From: Octadecabacter sp. B2R22
GTDB lineage: Bacteria; Pseudomonadota; Alphaproteobacteria; Rhodobacterales; Rhodobacteraceae
NCBI RefSeq assembly: GCF_018861045.1
Contig: NZ_JAHKQJ010000007.1
Coordinates: forward strand, 124,001 to 188,000
DNA length: 64,000 nt
Reading direction: 5' to 3'
A program made the translations under genes and the position numbers. The notes beneath the pieces are model-generated. The model was not told the origin of the DNA, made no database searches, and worked only from the letters and a program-made list of their open reading frames with translations. Positions 8,796 through 17,019 of the stretch are shown piece after piece (position 1 is the first letter of the stretch; every line of letters starts with the position of its first letter).

Positions 8796-9727
8796 AACAG
8801 TATTTTCTGGTGGGGCTACTTGCACTGAGCACGCCGACCTATGCCCAAGAACGCATGTCTTCCGAAGAATGCGTTTTGTCGGCTCAGGCCGTTGAAACAT
8901 TGCTTGGCCGACCCGAAGGCGGCGATCGCGGTGCGGCAGAGGCAGATGAAGAGGGCTGGTGTGTCGTCCATGATCTGACTTTGATCACCGACCCACGACA
9001 AAGCTATCGCCTTGATACCTTACGGTGGCGCGCTGGCGGTATTGAGCGGTTGATTGAGGACGGGCTGCCACCGCGTTCGATCGAAGTGATTGGCAAGGGG
9101 GGCGCTGTTGTTGCGCAGACCGGTGACCCGGTCATGGATTATCTCATCGGGCTGCTCGCGAGTACCGCTGAGTCCGGTTTCGGGTTTTCGGTGCGCTGGG
9201 ACGGCGTGCAAAATAGCCTCATGATCGAGGATTTGTATGTCGATATCTCAGCGGGCAACCGGATCGAGGCCTCGGCACGTATCGATAACGTCGATCTGAC
9301 CGATGCCCAAACGATTCAGACGAGCTTCGGTTCGATGGGGCTCAGTGATCTTTTGATCACCAGTGATTTTTCCGGTTGGTTCGAGGCATATGTTGCGCTT
9401 CCGCTTGGCATGGAAGTGTTGGAAAGCGATGGCCCGCCGCCGGAAGCGCAGGTCGCTCTTCTCAAGACCCAAGCTGCTGATTTCCTTTCTGAATTCCCCG
9501 ATACGGTCTTGCCCGATGCCAGTGAACAGGCTCTGGTCGAGTTTATTAATGAGCTGCCTGAACCGCGTGGGGCCTTGCGGTTCCAATTGGATGCGGACCC
9601 ACCAATCGGCGCCGCACGCATGGCGCCATTCGCCTTGCTGGGGGGGGAACCAACACCAGAACAGATTATCGACCTCGGACTAGAGGGCGTGGATCTGTTT
9701 GTGACTTGGACCCCAACGGGAGATTGA
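8792..9727 (+). CDS. Secreted protein of unknown function, paralogue of the next gene
   Basis: This 311-residue protein has a signal peptide (MKQYFLVGLLALSTPTYAQ, likely cut after YAQ) and no other membrane segment, so it is probably periplasmic. Early in the mature part come RMSSEEC and EEGWCVVHDL, whose Cys residues could form a disulfide; the rest looks mainly beta. Shared features with the downstream gene (RMSxxxC, GWC, GG..PP..xEV, a QxSxGSM-like motif, ELP.P.G) show they are tandem paralogues. Its ATG overlaps the ftsY stop (ATGA), so translation is coupled. I do not recognise a named domain. Confidence 0.8.
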   Translation: MKQYFLVGLLALSTPTYAQERMSSEECVLSAQAVETLLGRPEGGDRGAAEADEEGWCVVHDLTLITDPRQSYRLDTLRWRAGGIERLIEDGLPPRSIEVIGKGGAVVAQTGDPVMDYLIGLLASTAESGFGFSVRWDGVQNSLMIEDLYVDISAGNRIEASARIDNVDLTDAQTIQTSFGSMGLSDLLITSDFSGWFEAYVALPLGMEVLESDGPPPEAQVALLKTQAADFLSEFPDTVLPDASEQALVEFINELPEPRGALRFQLDADPPIGAARMAPFALLGGEPTPEQIIDLGLEGVDLFVTWTPTGD

Positions 9728-9729
9728 TC

Positions 9730-10659
9730 ATGAGACATCTTGTTCCAGCCGCTCTTATTGGCTTGACCGCAGTGCCTGCAGCGGCGTTTGACAGGATGTC
9801 GCGCAGTGACTGTCAGGACGGCGTGCAACGGGCCGTTGATCTTATGCCATTCGAGAACGAGACAAAAAACGCGGCCATTCTAGATGCAATCCGGACCATT
9901 CGAACGACGCCGCAAGGGTGGTGTGAATTTACGGTGACCGACGCGATGGATAACCTGAACTTCAGGTCAATCGAATGGCGTATGGATGAAAGCATTCGTT
10001 GGACAAACGGTGGCATACCGCCCCTTGCCCTTGAGGTGCGCGTATTTGATGTGCGCCCGGATGACATCCAAGGGAGCGATGAAACGCCTCGCCCACCTGT
10101 CGACTTAGAAGTGACGTTGCGCCAAATTCCCGAAGCAGGAATGATCGTCGTTGAACGTGCCGTGATGGAAAATGATGCAGGCGACAGTTTGGCTGTTTCG
10201 GGTGTGTTCGAGCGCGTCTTTTTATCGTCCTCGTCAATGATGCAAGTGTCCATGGGGTCAGCGGCGTTCAAGGCAGGGTTGATGACCCTGACGTTAGACG
10301 GAACCCATGAAAACCCGTTCGGGTTTGGTGTCTCGGTGGAAATGCGCGGTGATCCTCAGGCGCAATTCGATGCGGCTTTTGAGACCATTTCGTCTTTACC
10401 GGATGGTGTCATTGATGATGCGTCTCGTGCGGAATTGACAGCCTTTGCCAGTGATCTGCCCAAACCGGTTGGTACCCTTGAGGTGTCGGTGGACTCAGTG
10501 GCCGGCTTGGGTTTGATGCAAGTCGTGATGTCGATGGCGACGATGGCGACTGACATTATGGATGAAAACGGCAGTGCGTCAGGGAACCAAATGGAAATTC
10601 TGTTTCATGGGCTGACTGTGTCCGCCGACTGGAGCCCTGATGCTCAGAATGCCGACTAA
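9730..10659 (+). CDS. Secreted protein of unknown function, paralogue of the preceding gene
   Basis: This 309-residue protein has the signal peptide MRHLVPAALIGLTAVPAAA and a mature start FDRMSRSDC that aligns with RMSSEEC of the gene before it. Other shared points are QGWCEFTV, NGGIPPLALEV, MQVSMGSAAF and SDLPKPVGTLEV, at similar positions. The frame is open from 9706, but the ATG at 9730 sits immediately before the signal peptide and two bases after the upstream stop. The pair probably arose by duplication and diverged considerably. The function is unknown; co-transcription with ftsY and ispZ hints at an envelope role, but that is inference. Confidence 0.8.
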   Translation: MRHLVPAALIGLTAVPAAAFDRMSRSDCQDGVQRAVDLMPFENETKNAAILDAIRTIRTTPQGWCEFTVTDAMDNLNFRSIEWRMDESIRWTNGGIPPLALEVRVFDVRPDDIQGSDETPRPPVDLEVTLRQIPEAGMIVVERAVMENDAGDSLAVSGVFERVFLSSSSMMQVSMGSAAFKAGLMTLTLDGTHENPFGFGVSVEMRGDPQAQFDAAFETISSLPDGVIDDASRAELTAFASDLPKPVGTLEVSVDSVAGLGLMQVVMSMATMATDIMDENGSASGNQMEILFHGLTVSADWSPDAQNAD

Positions 10660-10664
10660 GCTAA

Positions 10665-11567
10665 GTGTCTGATTGGATTATCAACCTATCCGGAACGCCT
10701 GCCGGGGCGGCATGGGCGACGGCGTTGGCATTGATGTCGGCACTCGCGCACGCTGTGTTCGGTGCGCTGCAAAAAGGACGCCATGATCCGTGGCTGATGC
10801 GGGGGTCGATTGATGCCTCGTTGATTGTCATTTCCGCGCCGGTCGCCTTGTTCTTGGTGCCTTGGCCGAATGGCCCAACCTTCGTGATGTTGCTTGGTGC
10901 GATGGTGGTTCACTTTGCTTACAAAATGACGGTCGCGCTGGCCTATGAACGGGCGGCCTATACGGTCGTCTATCCGGTGATCCGTGGCACGGGGCCACTG
11001 GTGACGGTCGTCGGCGCGAGCTTATTGTTTCATGAGCATTTCGCGCCGCTGCAATGGGCCGGTGTGGTGCTATTGTCCGCTGCAATGATGATGCTAGCAC
11101 TGCGCAATATGTCCGCCGAACAGGTCGATCTACGTGGGCTAAAGATCGGCTTGCTTTGGGCCTTCGCGGGCGGGATTCTGGTTGCGGTCTACACCGTTTG
11201 GGATGCCTATGGTATTCGACAAAGCCCTGATCCGTTTACATTTTTGGCTTGGTTCTTCTTTCTGACGGCGCTGGATTTCCCTGTGCTGGCCGCCTTTCGA
11301 TATCGCCGCACGGGCGCGCCGGGTGGAATGGGGTCTTTGATCCGTCGCGGAATGGCCGGCGCGGTGATCGCTTGGATCAGTTTTGGCGGTGTGATGCTCG
11401 CGACCCGTCTGGGCGGCGTTGGCGAAGCGGCGGTGCTAAGGGAAACCTCAACGGTCTTCGCGGCCTTGATCGGTTGGTTCATTTTGGGTGAAACCGTTGG
11501 GCCACGTCGCCTTATCTTGATGGGTTTCATCGCTTTGGGGGCTGTAATGGTGCAAATTGGGGGTTAA
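10665..11567 (+). CDS. EamA/DMT-superfamily inner-membrane transporter
   Basis: This 300-residue protein is almost wholly hydrophobic, with about ten predicted transmembrane helices arranged as two EamA repeats. The repeats show the AYERAAYTVVYPVIRGTGPL and EAAVLRETSTVFAALIGWF type motifs at the end of each half. Such proteins export or exchange small metabolites; the substrate cannot be told. The start is a GTG at 10665, five bases after the previous stop, and no ATG precedes the first helix. It belongs to the run of + strand genes from ftsY to ispZ. Confidence 0.88.
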   Translation: MSDWIINLSGTPAGAAWATALALMSALAHAVFGALQKGRHDPWLMRGSIDASLIVISAPVALFLVPWPNGPTFVMLLGAMVVHFAYKMTVALAYERAAYTVVYPVIRGTGPLVTVVGASLLFHEHFAPLQWAGVVLLSAAMMMLALRNMSAEQVDLRGLKIGLLWAFAGGILVAVYTVWDAYGIRQSPDPFTFLAWFFFLTALDFPVLAAFRYRRTGAPGGMGSLIRRGMAGAVIAWISFGGVMLATRLGGVGEAAVLRETSTVFAALIGWFILGETVGPRRLILMGFIALGAVMVQIGG

Positions 11568-11576
11568 GTGGTTCGC

Positions 11577-12185
11577 ATGAGTGAGAAAAAGATAAACCCC
11601 GTGTTGAAACAAGTCCTCGAACTTGGGCCGACGATTGTGTTCTTCCTGCTGTATCTGCGGATCAAGGATGAAGTTTATACATACGGCGGAACCGAGTATT
11701 CTGGGTTCATCGCCGCAACGATCATCTTTGTGCCGATCCTTTTGGCCGCGATGGGCATCCTGTGGTTCCTGACTGGAAAACTCAGCCGAATTCAGGTGTT
11801 TACCGCCTTTATGGTGATCTTTTTTGGCGCCCTAACAGCGTGGTTTAATGACGAAAGGTTCTTCAAAATGAAGACCAGCATCGTCAACGGGTTGTTCGCT
11901 GTGATCCTTGGTGTGGGCTTGATGCGTGGCAAAAGCCTGTTGAAATATGTGATGGGTGAAGTGCTGCCCATGGAAGACGAAGGTTGGATGATTTTGACCA
12001 AGCGTTTGGCGATTGGCTTTGCTGTGTTGGCCATTGCGAATGAAATCGTCTGGCGGACAATGTCCACCGATGCATGGGTAAAGATCGAAACATTCGGCTT
12101 TCCGCTGGCCTTGTTCCTGTACCTCTGGGCGCAGATTGTGACGCTTCAGAAATACGTGATCGAACCCGAAGCGGAAGAAACCTAA
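11577..12185 (+). CDS. ispZ: Inner-membrane septation protein IspZ/YciB family
   Basis: This 202-residue membrane protein has about five or six helices and family features: KQVLELGPTIVFFLLYLR near the N-terminus, WFNDERFFKMKTSIVNGLF in the middle and ANEIVWRTMSTDAWVKIE late. YciB/IspZ proteins link cell elongation and division machinery at the inner membrane. A GTG at 11568 is in frame, but the ATG at 11577 begins the better MSEKKINPVLKQ start. It is the last gene of the ftsY run, and its stop overlaps the convergent PilZ gene by four bases. Confidence 0.92.
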   Translation: MSEKKINPVLKQVLELGPTIVFFLLYLRIKDEVYTYGGTEYSGFIAATIIFVPILLAAMGILWFLTGKLSRIQVFTAFMVIFFGALTAWFNDERFFKMKTSIVNGLFAVILGVGLMRGKSLLKYVMGEVLPMEDEGWMILTKRLAIGFAVLAIANEIVWRTMSTDAWVKIETFGFPLALFLYLWAQIVTLQKYVIEPEAEET

Positions 12186-12463
12186 GCCGGCGCCGTCAAC
12201 ACACGAATCGTGTTGAGACCATCACGAGACAACCGACTTTCAAATTTCAGGCCTGTCATGCGGGCCATGGTCCACATTGCCGTCGCGCGTGTTTGGCCCG
12301 ATCCGTAATCAAGAACGAAAGTATCGCCCTTTTTTACCGAAGGTGCGCCAAGAACACAGCCGCCCCCATGGCTGACATTGCACAGCGTGGCCGCAAACAT
12401 GTCAGGCCCTTTGCGCAGCACAACGGGATACTTGGTTGGGTATCTTTTATCACGTTCTGACAT
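12182..12463 (-). CDS. Single-domain PilZ-like protein
   Basis: This 93-residue protein fits a stand-alone PilZ domain. It has an N-terminal basic patch (RDKRYP), the (D/N)xSxxGG-type motif NVSHGGGCVLG at about residues 29-39, and a beta-rich remainder. PilZ domains bind cyclic di-GMP through these two motifs. The first motif is a close but imperfect match to RxxxR, so ligand binding should not be assumed. It is monocistronic, convergent with ispZ, and has no neighbour that identifies a target. Confidence 0.75.
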   Translation of the reverse strand: MSERDKRYPTKYPVVLRKGPDMFAATLCNVSHGGGCVLGAPSVKKGDTFVLDYGSGQTRATAMWTMARMTGLKFESRLSRDGLNTIRVLTAPA

Positions 12464-12516
12464 TGGCCACTCCTGAACTTACAGATCTATGGTCGCGTCA
12501 ATTCGTGAAGATTTGG

Positions 12517-13215
12517 TTAGTCGCGCGGTTTGAAAAGAACGTCTTGGGCCGCTTTGTCTGGTTTGTAATCCCCACGCTTTTCAGCGGCAACGGCACGGCC
12601 CGCAATCACTGCAGGGCGCGCTGAGACAGTTTCCAACCACCGTTTCATATGCGGTTTGTCATCAAGTGTTTGCTGTTGGCCTTCCCAAAGAGAGGCCCAC
12701 CCCCAAATCGACATATCCGCGATTGAATAGAAATCACCGGCCACAAATTCGTGTTTGGCCAACTGGCGATCCAGAACCCCGTACAGCCGAGCCGTTTCAT
12801 TGCGATACCTGTCTTTGGCATAAGGAATATCATTGGGCGGCGTCATGTTGGGGGCGTATTTCAAGAAATGATGCGCTTGGCCTGCCATGGGTCCAAGCCC
12901 ACCCATCTGCCACATTAACCATTGATCCACCGCGATACGGTCACGTTCAGTTGGGCCGCCGAATTGACCAGTCTTACGGGCCAGATATTGCAGGATGGCG
13001 CCGCTTTCAAAAATCGAGATCGGTTCGCCATCTGGCCCATCGGGATCCGTGATCGCGGGCATCCGGTTGTTCGGCGCAATTTCTAAAAAGTCCGGCTTGA
13101 ATTGATCACCCGCGCCGATGTCGATCAGGTTGACGCGGTAGGGCAGGCCCATCTCTTCGAGGGCGATGGTGGTTTTCCATCCATTGGGGGTTGGCCAAAA
13201 ATAAAGATCAATCAT
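12517..13215 (-). CDS. Glutathione S-transferase, YfcG/YghU (Nu-class)-like
   Basis: This 232-residue protein has a thioredoxin-fold N-domain (LYFWPTPNGWKTTIALEEMG, PNNRMPAITDPDG, the GSH-binding IFESGAILQYLARK) and a helical C-domain (DFYSIADMSIWGW). The TPNGWK segment, without a catalytic Cys, is typical of the Nu-class proteins that act as glutathione-dependent disulfide reductases. The frame extends to 13239, but the ATG at 13215 has AAGGAG eight bases upstream. It is divergent from the riboswitch-controlled metZ. The physiological substrate is unknown. Confidence 0.9.
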   Translation of the reverse strand: MIDLYFWPTPNGWKTTIALEEMGLPYRVNLIDIGAGDQFKPDFLEIAPNNRMPAITDPDGPDGEPISIFESGAILQYLARKTGQFGGPTERDRIAVDQWLMWQMGGLGPMAGQAHHFLKYAPNMTPPNDIPYAKDRYRNETARLYGVLDRQLAKHEFVAGDFYSIADMSIWGWASLWEGQQQTLDDKPHMKRWLETVSARPAVIAGRAVAAEKRGDYKPDKAAQDVLFKPRD

Positions 13216-13270
13216 CGCATAGGCTCCTTTTCTTCGCACAATGCCTGTTCCACGATTGGGCGCAAGGCAG

Positions 13271-13299
13271 TTGACGACAGGTTGTCGCAGGCGTATCCC
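13271..13299 (+). promoter_or_regulatory. Likely sigma-70-type promoter of the metZ riboswitch transcript
   Basis: TTGACG (13271-13276) and TATCCC (13294-13299) are 17 bases apart. A start six or seven bases downstream would fall at about 13305-13306, just where the first paired base of the SAM-II aptamer lies. That agreement supports the call; the -10 box is weak. Confidence 0.6.
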
Positions 13300-13304
13300 C
13301 CCAT

Positions 13305-13358
13305 CAGTGGCGATTTGTTACCGGATTGCGGGCCACTTTAAACATGCCGCTAAAGAGG
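13305..13358 (+). promoter_or_regulatory. SAM-II riboswitch aptamer upstream of metZ
   Basis: Stem P1 is formed by AGTGGC (13306-13311) and GCCACT (13332-13337). The intervening loop GATTTGTTACCGGATTGCGG and the downstream ACATGCCGCTAAAGAGG follow the SAM-II pattern: a UGxUAACCG-like loop, a U-rich 3' strand, and the conserved GCUAAA that folds back as an H-type pseudoknot. It is directly upstream of metZ, a classic target. SAM-II is largely restricted to alphaproteobacteria and turns methionine synthesis down when S-adenosylmethionine is plentiful. Matched from memory of the consensus; a covariance-model score would settle it. Confidence 0.9.
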
Positions 13359-13360
13359 AA

Positions 13361-13400
13361 CAGGGTCAGCCCTGATACCTTTACCGGTGTCAGGGTTTTT
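13361..13400 (+). terminator. Attenuator terminator with competing hairpin, metZ leader
   Basis: CCCTGATACC (13370-13379) and GGTGTCAGGG (13386-13395) form a 10-bp stem followed by TTTTTG, an intrinsic terminator 26 bases before the metZ start codon. The left arm can instead pair with CAGGG (13361-13365) as CAGGG-tcag-CCCTG. So two exclusive folds exist, as expected of a transcriptional expression platform. Confidence 0.85.
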
Positions 13401-13424
13401 GTTTGCCGTAGGAGGGCAATTCAA

Positions 13425-14618
13425 ATGGGCACAGAGAAAAAGAAGACTTGGAAGAAACGCACACGGGCCGTGCACGCGGGCACGCGCCGCAGCAGCTACG
13501 GCGAAGTCAGTGAAGCGATCTTTCTAACGCAGGGGTTTGTTTACCCGTCCGCCGAAGCCGCCGAAGCGCGCTTTGAGGCCCTTGGCGAGGATGAATTCAT
13601 CTACGCCCGTTACGGCAACCCGACTGTGCGGATGTTCGAAGACCGCATGGCCGACCTTCTTGGGTATGAAGATGCATTTGCCTGCACATCAGGCATGGCC
13701 GCCGTATCCGGTGCGTTAACGGCATTGCTTAAGGCTGGCGACCACGTTGTTTCGTCGCGCGCCTTGTTCGGGTCGTGCCTTTATGTTTTGGAAGACATCC
13801 TTGCGCGGTTTGGCGTTGAAATCACATTGGTTGATGGCACCGACACTGCCGCTTGGGACGCTGCGATCCGGTCGGACACAACATTGGTGTTCCTGGAAAG
13901 CATCTCGAACCCGACGCTTGAAGTTGTTGATCTTGGACATGTCTGCAAGGCTGCCCACGCTGTTGGTGCCTTGGTCGTGGTAGACGATGCCATGGCCACG
14001 CCGATCTATTCGTATGCTGCCGAATGCGGTGTCGATCTAGCTGTTGTCTCGACAACCAAGCACACTGACGGGCAGGGGCGTTTGTTGGGCGGTTTGATTG
14101 CGGGCAACAAGGACTTGATCCGCGGCCCCATTGAAACCTACATGAAACACACAGGCGGCGCGATGAACCCGTTCACCGCTTGGACCCATCTCAAAGGGCT
14201 GGAAACCATTGATCTGCGGGTCAATCAGCAGTCCGCCACAACACTCGCGATCACCGAGGCGCTGGACGGCCACCCCAAACTTAACGCTGTCCGCTATCCG
14301 ACCCACGCAGCGCACCCGCAACATGAACTTGCACGCGCGCAGGCTGAAACAGGCGGCACTGTAATGGCGCTTGAGGTGAAGGGCGGTAAAGAGGCCTGTT
14401 TCAAATTCCTCAATGCGTTGGAATTGTTCACGATCTCCAACAACTTCGCGGATGCCAAGTCTATCGTCACCCATCCGGCCACCACGACCCACCAGCGGTT
14501 GCCTCAGGACCAGAAGGACATGTTGGGCATTAGCGGGGGACTGGTGCGCTTGTCGGCAGGGTTGGAAGACGCAGATGATCTGATCGACGATCTGTTGGCT
14601 GCGCTAGACGCGATCTGA
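13425..14618 (+). CDS. metZ: O-succinyl/O-acetylhomoserine sulfhydrylase
   Basis: This 397-residue PLP enzyme of the Cys/Met-metabolism family makes homocysteine from an acylhomoserine and sulfide. Signs are YARYGNPTVRMFEDRMADL, the ALFGSC segment, LESISNPTLEVVD, DDAMATP, the PLP-lysine region STTKHTDGQGR and the C-terminal ISGGLVRLSAGLED. The frame is open upstream to 13326, but the ATG at 13425 has a GGAGGG ribosome site and lies after the attenuator. Control by the SAM-II riboswitch places it in methionine synthesis. The acyl donor (succinyl or acetyl) cannot be told from sequence alone. Confidence 0.93.
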   Translation: MGTEKKKTWKKRTRAVHAGTRRSSYGEVSEAIFLTQGFVYPSAEAAEARFEALGEDEFIYARYGNPTVRMFEDRMADLLGYEDAFACTSGMAAVSGALTALLKAGDHVVSSRALFGSCLYVLEDILARFGVEITLVDGTDTAAWDAAIRSDTTLVFLESISNPTLEVVDLGHVCKAAHAVGALVVVDDAMATPIYSYAAECGVDLAVVSTTKHTDGQGRLLGGLIAGNKDLIRGPIETYMKHTGGAMNPFTAWTHLKGLETIDLRVNQQSATTLAITEALDGHPKLNAVRYPTHAAHPQHELARAQAETGGTVMALEVKGGKEACFKFLNALELFTISNNFADAKSIVTHPATTTHQRLPQDQKDMLGISGGLVRLSAGLEDADDLIDDLLAALDAI

Positions 14619-14752
14619 AACAGCCGTCTGGCGTTTCCATCGATTTACAGTCATCCTTCGCTGCGCGATCAGTTTCAGGAGCCGTATCAGTGGACAATTC
14701 CCCAAAACGACCCATCTTAGAGGTTCTAAGGGCGAGCCCTGAAGGGACCGGC

Positions 14753-15856
14753 ATGACGGAACACACAAAGTCTTTTGACACCGAATTGACTCATGACGAC
14801 GCCGCAGAGGCGCTCGAGCGGCTTCGCCATTGGGCGTCAACGGTCAGTGATGAGGAAATCGCAGCCCTTGATCCGTTGGTGTCACGGCTTGTGCCCGGGC
14901 GTGAGGTGAGCAATTACCCAGCCCTTGCACGCGCCTATCCCGAAGAATTCGAAGCCGATGAAATTTATCGCGCGACGATGCCTGACCTGCAAAACGGCCC
15001 AAGCAGCCTGATCAAAGGCGCCAAACGGGCGATCCAGCACGTCGGTATTTCCAACTTCCGCCTGCCAATTCGGTTTCACACCCGCGATGGCGCTGATCTG
15101 GCTGTGGAAACCTCCGTCACAGGCACGGTGAGCCTTGAGGCGGAAAAGAAGGGCATCAACATGTCCCGCATCATGCGGACCTTCTACAAACACGCCGAAG
15201 AAACGTTCAGTTTCGAAGTCATCGACGCCGCGCTGGATGCGTATAAGACGGACCTCGAAAGCTTTGACGCCCGTATTATGATGCGCATGTCCTTTCCGAT
15301 GAAGGTGAATTCGCTGCGTTCAGGGCTGGCTGGGTATCAATACTACGACATCGCACTTGAGCTGATCGAAACCGCCGGAAAACGCAAAAAAATCGTTCAT
15401 CTGGACTACGTCTATTCGAGCACATGCCCCTGTTCGCTTGAGTTATCCGAACATGCCCGCCAGTTCCGTGGACAACTCGCGACGCCGCATTCGCAACGCT
15501 CCGTGGCTCGGATTTCAGTGGAAATGGCTCCAGACGGAGAAATCCTATGGTTCGAAGACCTGATAGATCTGTGCCGCATCGCCGTTCCGACGGAAACCCA
15601 AGTCATGGTGAAACGCGAAGACGAACAGGCCTTTGCAGAACTCAACGCCGCCAACCCGATTTTTGTCGAAGACGCAGCACGCCTGTTTGCGGAAGGGTTG
15701 CATGCGGACGCACGGGTTCTCGATTATCGCGTGATCGCGAGCCACCAAGAAAGCCTACACAGCCATGACGCGGTGTCCGTTTTGACCGAAGGCACAACGT
15801 TTGACGCCGAAAGCCTCGACCCGCGCCTGTTCGCAACGCTGTTTCATGTGGGGTAA
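14753..15856 (+). CDS. folE2: GTP cyclohydrolase FolE2 (type IB)
   Basis: This 367-residue enzyme converts GTP to dihydroneopterin triphosphate, the first step of folate and pterin synthesis. Recognisable blocks are MPDLQNGPSSLIKGAKR, IQHVGISNFRLPI, EAEKKGINMSRIMRTFYKH, SSTCPCSLELSEHARQ and the Cys-Pro-Cys region typical of the zinc-independent FolE2 type. An upstream GTG at 14690 is in frame, but the ATG at 14753 has GAAGGGA in front and fits the homology start (AAEALERLRHWA). The pathway continues in folB/folP at 29-31 kb and folA at 47 kb. In many bacteria FolE2 is a low-zinc substitute; no Zur box was recognised here. Confidence 0.93.
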   Translation: MTEHTKSFDTELTHDDAAEALERLRHWASTVSDEEIAALDPLVSRLVPGREVSNYPALARAYPEEFEADEIYRATMPDLQNGPSSLIKGAKRAIQHVGISNFRLPIRFHTRDGADLAVETSVTGTVSLEAEKKGINMSRIMRTFYKHAEETFSFEVIDAALDAYKTDLESFDARIMMRMSFPMKVNSLRSGLAGYQYYDIALELIETAGKRKKIVHLDYVYSSTCPCSLELSEHARQFRGQLATPHSQRSVARISVEMAPDGEILWFEDLIDLCRIAVPTETQVMVKREDEQAFAELNAANPIFVEDAARLFAEGLHADARVLDYRVIASHQESLHSHDAVSVLTEGTTFDAESLDPRLFATLFHVG

Positions 15857-15939
15857 GTCCGCCGATATCTTAATAGCCTGTGGAATGATCTAACCCGTGA
15901 TGTAATGGTACGGGTGCCAAGCCATCTAGGACGGACATC

Positions 15940-16959
15940 ATGAATTTTTTGAAACGAAGCCTTAAACCCATCTCTTTCGTTTTCGCGCTGTCAGTCGCAA
16001 CCGCAGCAACAGGGCAAACCCAAGCGCAGACCGAACGATTTGAAACGCTCGTTGAACTTTACCAAGCGGCGACAATCGTAGGGGTTCCAAGTATCGCCGA
16101 TTGCACGTTGTCTGGCGGTGAAGAAACCCATTGTATGAAAATCACTGTGGTCGCTGCTCCGTCGGACCATATCACGGGTCCGTATTGCCCGACGTCGATA
16201 ACGGATACGGCAGAAGAGGGTGGCAAGTGGTTCGTAGACGGTGAAGTTCGTGACGTCGACGGTGCGTTTATCGCCAACCTGTCCGAGATTTACGACGATG
16301 AAGAATGGCAGATGTTTGATCCGGAAACGGGCGACGTTTACGTTCGTGCGAACGAGATTGGTTGTATTGTTGCAGGTGACCCAAACAACGAAACTGATCA
16401 ACCCTCCAATATTTGCGTTGATTGTGGGCTTGCCTTTATCGGGCGCACCGTTACTCAGACCTATTTTATTCCACTAGACCCCGTCGCAGTCTCAGAGGTT
16501 AGCGATCGGATAGGTCCGAATTCAGGCATCGGGTTGGCATTTAACGGCGCGAAGTTTGATGCGCCTGCACCTCTGGATCTTATCTTGGGCGGCCACACTT
16601 TAGGGCCGTTTGATGATTGCACGGGGCACATCAACCCTTACTCTGGGTACCATTACCACGGTGTTACCGAAGGCTGTGGTGCGCGTGTAGATGCAGCAAT
16701 TGAAGGTCATGCGGCCCAAATTGGGGTCGCTATGGATGGGCATGACATCTATGACCGTTTGGATCTTGACGGCACGCAAGCCGCTGATCTGGACGCATGC
16801 CGTGGTCACGAAGTCGAAGGGCTCGGATATCACTACCATGTTAATCCTACCGCGGATAACCAGATCATCGGCTGCTTTGCTGCGGAGACCGGCTGCAGCA
16901 TCTCGGATGCTGACGGGATGTGTGACGCCACAGACAGCGGCCGCCCGCCTCGACCCTAA
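15940..16959 (+). CDS. Secreted YHYH-domain protein
   Basis: This 339-residue protein has a signal peptide (start MNFLKRSLKPISFVFALSVA, cleavage after about residue 26-30). It carries two copies of the motif that names the YHYH domain (SGYHYHGVTEGCG and GLGYHYHVNP), plus DDCTGHINP and DACRGHEVEG just ahead of each. Ten or more Cys residues suggest disulfides outside the cytoplasm. The His clusters suggest metal binding, which is inference. YHYH proteins are common in marine bacteria and of unknown function. A preceding 80-base gap should hold its own promoter. No operon partner is evident. Confidence 0.85.
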   Translation: MNFLKRSLKPISFVFALSVATAATGQTQAQTERFETLVELYQAATIVGVPSIADCTLSGGEETHCMKITVVAAPSDHITGPYCPTSITDTAEEGGKWFVDGEVRDVDGAFIANLSEIYDDEEWQMFDPETGDVYVRANEIGCIVAGDPNNETDQPSNICVDCGLAFIGRTVTQTYFIPLDPVAVSEVSDRIGPNSGIGLAFNGAKFDAPAPLDLILGGHTLGPFDDCTGHINPYSGYHYHGVTEGCGARVDAAIEGHAAQIGVAMDGHDIYDRLDLDGTQAADLDACRGHEVEGLGYHYHVNPTADNQIIGCFAAETGCSISDADGMCDATDSGRPPRP

Positions 16960-17019
16960 GATGCGGTCTAGGTAAGGGGGTGACTTGACTATCGCCGCCT
17001 CACCAGCCAACCCTGCGCT

